Shown piece after piece: positions 8,138 to 10,173 of a DNA stretch of 10,173 nt. Under the pieces are notes generated by a model. That model worked only from the letters and a program-made list of their open reading frames with translations, was not told the DNA's origin and did no database searches. A program made the position numbers and the translations under genes. This DNA is from Flavobacterium sp. (GTDB lineage Bacteria > Bacteroidota > Bacteroidia > Flavobacteriales > Flavobacteriaceae): positions 1-10,173 of the forward strand of contig JAAURU010000092.1 of assembly GCA_012032075.1 (NCBI GenBank), given 5' to 3'. Position 1 is the first letter of the stretch, and each line of letters starts with the position of its first letter.

Positions 8138-8275
8138 TGTCATGCCGACGAAAGGAGGTATCACATAAAATGGGTAAAAAGTAGAAAGAGAATAGTTTAT
8201 TGCGATTTATAATTACCTAGAAATGACAGAATTATGTTAAGCATGATACGATTTCTCCCGATGGTCGAAATGACA
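8138..8275. repeat. Palindromic interspersed repeat element, copy B
   Basis: A second copy begins 17 nt after the first. Its left end (8138-8175) matches the left end of copy A (7997-8034) at 37 of 38 positions. Its right end (8235-8275, TGTTAAG...TCGAAATGACA) aligns with 8081-8120 of copy A. Inside it, GAAATGACA ending at 8228 looks like an extra right end; copy A has a decayed counterpart (TTGACAAG near 8070-8075), so both copies share the same internal plan. Near-identical left ends with more divergent right ends suggest different constraint on the two arms, or gene conversion. No coding capacity is visible. Confidence 0.78.
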
Positions 8276-8282
8276 ATAGGAG

Positions 8283-8627
8283 TTATTTTATTTGACTTTT
8301 ATAAAAAGCGATTAACTCGTCTTTTTCTTTTATACGTAGTTCGTATTGCTCAATGATTTTTTCTGAAAGATAGAAAGTTTGATTATCTGCTAAATATCCT
8401 ACTGCACTATCTTTATTTACTTGTTTTAATTGTGGTTTCTCAATAAAATAATTAAAATCAACTTCAAATACATCACATACTTTTTGCATTATTAAAAAAT
8501 CTGGGGTAGATTTATTTGCCTCTAAATTTGAGATTGAAGTTTGAGCAATATTAAGTTTAAAGGCTAGTTCTTCTTGGCTCATTTTATGCTGTAACCTTAG
8601 TTTTCTTATTTTTGTTCCTACGCTCAT
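8283..8627 (-). CDS. XRE-family helix-turn-helix regulator (paralogue 1)
   Basis: A 114-aa Cro/C1-type regulator. Residues about 5-60 form the five-helix HTH domain, including MSQEELAFKLNIAQTSISNL, where the second and third helices form the DNA-contacting motif. The C-terminal part (about 63-114) ends in a charged amphipathic helix (EKIIEQYELRIKEKDELIAF) likely to dimerise as a coiled coil. It is a close paralogue of the gene at 8679-9005: 54 of the first 63 residues are identical, including the first 22, but the tails are unrelated. It probably recognises the same kind of operator. It lies just downstream of the other XRE gene with a 51-nt gap that has its own promoter box. Confidence 0.9.
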   Translation of the reverse strand: MSVGTKIRKLRLQHKMSQEELAFKLNIAQTSISNLEANKSTPDFLIMQKVCDVFEVDFNYFIEKPQLKQVNKDSAVGYLADNQTFYLSEKIIEQYELRIKEKDELIAFYKSQIK

Positions 8628-8646
8628 TGTTATTAGATTTAGTATT

Positions 8647-8654
8647 CAAATGTA
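8647..8654 (-). promoter_or_regulatory. Candidate -7 box for XRE paralogue 1
   Basis: TACATTTG on the minus strand matches TAnnTTTG exactly, 19 nt upstream of the ATG at 8627. The sequence from TTTGA to CTAATAA just before the start resembles the region upstream of the other XRE gene, so promoter and gene were probably duplicated together. The -33 element is weak. Confidence 0.45.
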
Positions 8655-8678
8655 ATTATAATTTACCTGAATTAATAT

Positions 8679-9005
8679 TTACTTCATTTTTTTTTCTAAC
8701 AACTCAATGCGTTTTAACATATTTTCTAAAATGCCCTCTGGTATGTTATTATTAATAGTAGCATGGTCACCGACAATACCTGCAACATTCTTTTTGACTT
8801 TAAAACTTTTTTTATCTTCTGAAAAATAATCAAAATTTACATCAAAAACTTCACATACTTTTTGCATCACTAAAAAATCGGGTATTGATTTGTTTGCTTC
8901 AAAATTTGAGATTGAGGTTTGTGCTATATTCAATTTATGAGCTAGTTCTTCTTGACTCATTTTATGCTGCAACCTTAGTTTTCTTATTTTTGTACCTACA
9001 CTCAT
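8679..9005 (-). CDS. XRE-family helix-turn-helix regulator (paralogue 2)
   Basis: A 108-aa Cro/C1-type regulator with the HTH domain in residues about 5-60 (MSQEELAHKLNIAQTSISNF), nearly the same as in paralogue 1. The C-terminal part differs. It has a short Gly/Asn-containing segment (VAGIVGDHATINNN) and then a probable coiled-coil helix (ILENMLKRIELLEKK). It is divergent from the double-glycine peptide genes, with a 128-nt shared regulatory region, so it is the best candidate for their local regulator and for autoregulation. The frame is intact. Confidence 0.9.
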   Translation of the reverse strand: MSVGTKIRKLRLQHKMSQEELAHKLNIAQTSISNFEANKSIPDFLVMQKVCEVFDVNFDYFSEDKKSFKVKKNVAGIVGDHATINNNIPEGILENMLKRIELLEKKMK

Positions 9006-9022
9006 TTTATTAGTTTTATGCT

Positions 9023-9056
9023 CAAAAATAGCAAATATTTGTTTAATTTTACCAAA
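9023..9056 (-). promoter_or_regulatory. Promoter for the XRE regulator genes
   Basis: On the minus strand TTTG (9053-9056), a 22-nt spacer and TATTTTTG (9023-9030) fit the Bacteroidota promoter consensus TTTG-N17-23-TAnnTTTG with both boxes intact. The -7 box ends 17 nt upstream of the ATG at 9005. Confidence 0.6.
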
Positions 9057-9063
9057 ATTATAA

Positions 9064-9094
9064 TTGTTTCTAAGTTAGTTGTAATATATGTTTG
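9064..9094 (+). promoter_or_regulatory. Promoter for the double-glycine peptide genes
   Basis: TTG (9064-9066), a 20-nt spacer and TATGTTTG (9087-9094) match the Bacteroidota consensus. Transcription would start near 9100, giving a leader of about 34 nt before the first peptide gene. It is back-to-back with the regulator promoter. Confidence 0.65.
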
Positions 9095-9096
9095 TA

Positions 9097-9111
9097 ACAT
9101 AAATTTTATGT
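9097..9111. promoter_or_regulatory. Candidate operator palindrome
   Basis: ACATAAATTTTATGT is a perfect 7+1+7 inverted repeat. It begins 2 nt after the -7 box of the peptide promoter and so covers the expected transcription start. This is where a repressor such as an adjacent XRE protein would block initiation. In such AT-rich DNA a chance palindrome is possible. Confidence 0.45.
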
Positions 9112-9133
9112 ATAACAAAATTAATTTTACATT

Positions 9134-9320
9134 ATGAAAAAATGAATTTAAACCAAATGGAAAATTTGGAAGGTGGAGGAAAAATCGTGAGTGTGCTATT
9201 AAAGGTGTTTTGACCGGTGTACTTATCATTACAGGAGGTATTTTAGCTGGGCCTTTGGCATTATGGGGAGCTATAGGTGGTGGAGCAGGTGGAGCAATTT
9301 CTGCAACTGAATGTTTTTAA
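9134..9320 (+). CDS. Double-glycine leader peptide 1, bacteriocin-like precursor (two frameshifts)
   Basis: Restored, this encodes a 62-aa precursor. The leader MKKMNLNQMENLEGG (1-15) has the hydrophobic residues at -12, -7 and -4 and the GG at -2/-1 that peptidase-containing ABC exporters recognise. The 47-aa core starts GKNREC, is Gly/Ala/Ile-rich and hydrophobic, with AIGGGAGGAI near the end, and closes ATECF. Cys21 and Cys61 bracket the hydrophobic stretch. Two single-A deletions must be assumed: one in the six-A run 9137-9142 and one in the five-A run 9180-9184. The repaired leader then aligns without gaps to that of peptide 2, which supports the repair. The shape fits class II bacteriocin-like or other exported natural-product peptides of Bacteroidota. 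Activity and any modification are unknown. Confidence 0.75.
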
Positions 9321-9329
9321 ATTTGTATT

Positions 9330-9470
9330 ATGAAAAAAATAAATAATAGCAAAATGGCAAGTATCCAAGGTGGTGCTGGTTCACCAACAAAATGTTTTAT
9401 TGCAGGAATAATGGTTTTTTCTGCATTATTTGGTCCAGCTGTACATTATATTGCAACTGAATGTGATTAA
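9330..9470 (+). CDS. Double-glycine leader peptide 2, bacteriocin-like precursor
   Basis: An intact 46-aa gene, 9 nt after peptide 1. The leader MKKINNSKMASIQGG has the same 15-residue length and the same -12/-7/-4 hydrophobic pattern as peptide 1. The 31-aa core is AGSPTKC, a hydrophobic segment (FIAGIMVFSALFGPAVHYI), then ATECD. Cys22 and Cys45 flank the hydrophobic part as in peptide 1, and ATEC is shared, while the rest is unrelated in sequence and length. The pair may act together like a two-peptide bacteriocin, or be separate products of one exporter. A disulfide or thioether between the two Cys is conceivable. No modification enzyme is visible in the window. Confidence 0.78.
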   Translation: MKKINNSKMASIQGGAGSPTKCFIAGIMVFSALFGPAVHYIATECD

Positions 9471-9480
9471 TTTTAACTTT

Positions 9481-9509
9481 AACTCAACTAATTTTAAATT
9501 AGTTGAGTT
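9481..9509. terminator. Strong hairpin after the peptide genes (attenuator or processing site)
   Basis: AACTCAACTAA (9481-9491) and TTAGTTGAGTT (9499-9509) form a perfect 11-bp stem around a 7-nt loop, itself partly self-complementary. There is no U-tract on either side, so it is not a classic intrinsic terminator. It starts 10 nt after the peptide 2 stop. It could protect the short peptide mRNA or reduce expression of the membrane-protein genes. Confidence 0.6.
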
Positions 9510-9524
9510 AATAATTATATGATT

Positions 9525-9703
9525 ATGAAAAATATTTCTATCGCTACAATTTTACCAATTTTGTATTTATTGGTTTTTTTTTACTTCTTCTATCCAATAT
9601 TGTTTTTGGATTTTATTCTGATTCTTTCAATAAAACTTTAATAACAGGTCTTGTTTTTATATTTGTAATGTTTATTTTAAATAAATTTGTTATAAAAAAA
9701 TAG
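9525..9703 (+). CDS. Small two-helix membrane protein, candidate immunity protein (one frameshift)
   Basis: Restored length is 59 aa from ATG 9525; an in-frame ATG at 9519 would add two residues. The reading needs one more T in the nine-T run at 9574-9582. It then gives one long hydrophobic helix (about 5-29, including ILPILYLLVFFLLLLSNIVF), a short polar loop (YSDSFNKT) and a second helix (about 39-52) ending in a basic tail (NKFVIKK). Uncorrected, the first frame stops after about 40 residues. Small hydrophobic proteins directly after bacteriocin genes are often immunity factors, and this position is the only basis for that suggestion. I do not recognise a family. Confidence 0.55.
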
Positions 9704-9724
9704 GTGTTTAAGAAACTTATTCGA

Positions 9725-9756
9725 TTTGATTTCCAATAAGTAATTTAATAGTTTAA
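9725..9756 (+). promoter_or_regulatory. Weak candidate promoter before the last gene
   Basis: TTTG (9725-9728), a 20-nt spacer and TAGTTTAA (9749-9756) have good spacing but the -7 box departs from the consensus in its last two bases. The -33 box sits in the loop of a 7-bp inverted repeat (ACTTATT 9715-9721, AATAAGT 9735-9741). Confidence 0.25.
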
Positions 9757-9778
9757 GTTTTTTAATTTTTTTTAATTT

Positions 9779-10173
9779 ATGAGATATACTTTTATAAAGT
9801 ATTTGTTCATTTCTTTGTTATTTTTACTAATCACCTTATTAACAAAGAATTTGTTCCTTACAAAGGAATTAATGTATAGTTCTTATGCTGAAAAACTTAC
9901 TAAAGGACAAATTGATAACTATTTAGATTTACAAGATAAATGGGAATGGGTATCTTATTCTATTTTACCAATTTATATATTACTAAAAACTACTATTATT
10001 GTTAGTGTTTTATATACTGGAACTTTTTTTTACAGTAAAGTAAAAATAACCTTTAAGCAATTATGGGATGCTGTTATTAAAGCAGAATTTGTCTTTATAC
10101 TTGTAGGTGTTGCTAAAATACTATGGTTTTACTTTTTTCAAACTTCTTATACTTTAGAGGATATACAGTATTT
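9779..10173 (+). CDS. Multi-helix membrane protein, partial (3' end outside the window)
   Basis: The frame is open from ATG 9779 to the window edge, giving 131 residues. Hydrophobic helices appear at about 5-22 (FIKYLFISLLFLLITLL), 57-84 (around SYSILPIYILLKTTIIVSVL) and 101-120 (KAEFVFILVGVAKILWFYFF). A soluble stretch at 30-55 (ELMYSSYAEKLTKGQIDNYL) lies between the first two. From memory, similar membrane proteins accompany double-glycine peptide genes in flavobacteria, but I know of no function. Immunity or an accessory role in export are possible. It is not an ABC transporter in the part seen. Same strand as the peptide genes, 75 nt after the small membrane protein. Confidence 0.65.
   Translation, partial: MRYTFIKYLFISLLFLLITLLTKNLFLTKELMYSSYAEKLTKGQIDNYLDLQDKWEWVSYSILPIYILLKTTIIVSVLYTGTFFYSKVKITFKQLWDAVIKAEFVFILVGVAKILWFYFFQTSYTLEDIQY

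Noticed and set aside
7997..8275. Palindromic elements as simple transcription terminators of the GIY-YIG gene
   Set aside because: The arms are 31 nt with long spacers, lack U-tracts and occur twice with near-identical left ends, which suits an interspersed repeat better.
9002..9229. Minus-strand open frame of 75 codons overlapping the regulatory region and peptide 1
   Set aside because: It is antisense to the GG-leader gene and both promoters, and its translation shows no domain-like pattern.

Overview
The window is AT-rich, with coding style, gene content and promoter motifs (TAnnTTTG -7 boxes, almost no Shine-Dalgarno sites) that point to the Bacteroidota, most likely the family Flavobacteriaceae (Flavobacterium or a close relative). 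This assignment is inferred from recognisable protein families, not from a database search.

Left part, 1-6478, is mostly housekeeping. On the minus strand lie the 5' end of an alpha-2-macroglobulin-family lipoprotein gene (1-490) and a tadA-type deaminase gene (580-1020). On the plus strand follow a Cys-motif/TonB-C-terminal membrane protein (1081-1968), dxs (2004-3775), a DUF3078-type exported protein (3778-4721), umuC (4790-6051) and umuD (6045-6478). dxs and the DUF3078 gene are 2 nt apart, and umuC and umuD overlap by 7 nt. Several of these genes are broken by single-base frameshifts. Each is repaired by one base, usually in a homopolymer, so they look like sequencing indels and not real pseudogenes.

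Middle part, 6476-8282, is accessory. A minus-strand gene for a 241-aa protein of unknown function (6739-7464) is followed by about eleven degenerate 21-bp repeats with a codon-like heptad pattern, and then by an intrinsic terminator. Divergent to it is a GIY-YIG nuclease gene (7670-7987). Immediately after its stop codon lie two tandem, imperfectly palindromic repeat elements (7997-8120 and 8138-8275) of the TGTCAT...ATGACA kind.

Right part, 8283-10173, looks like the start of a peptide-export (bacteriocin-like) locus. Two paralogous XRE-family regulators (minus strand) face two very short plus-strand genes encoding precursors with 15-residue double-glycine leaders. Both cores have two cysteines and the same ATEC ending. 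After a strong hairpin come a 59-aa two-helix membrane protein (candidate immunity protein) and a multi-helix membrane protein cut off by the window end. A regulatory interval at 9006-9133 holds good promoters in both directions and a near-perfect palindrome at the expected transcription start, a natural operator for the XRE proteins. The exporter (peptidase-containing ABC transporter, HlyD-type protein) is not visible and would be expected beyond the right edge.
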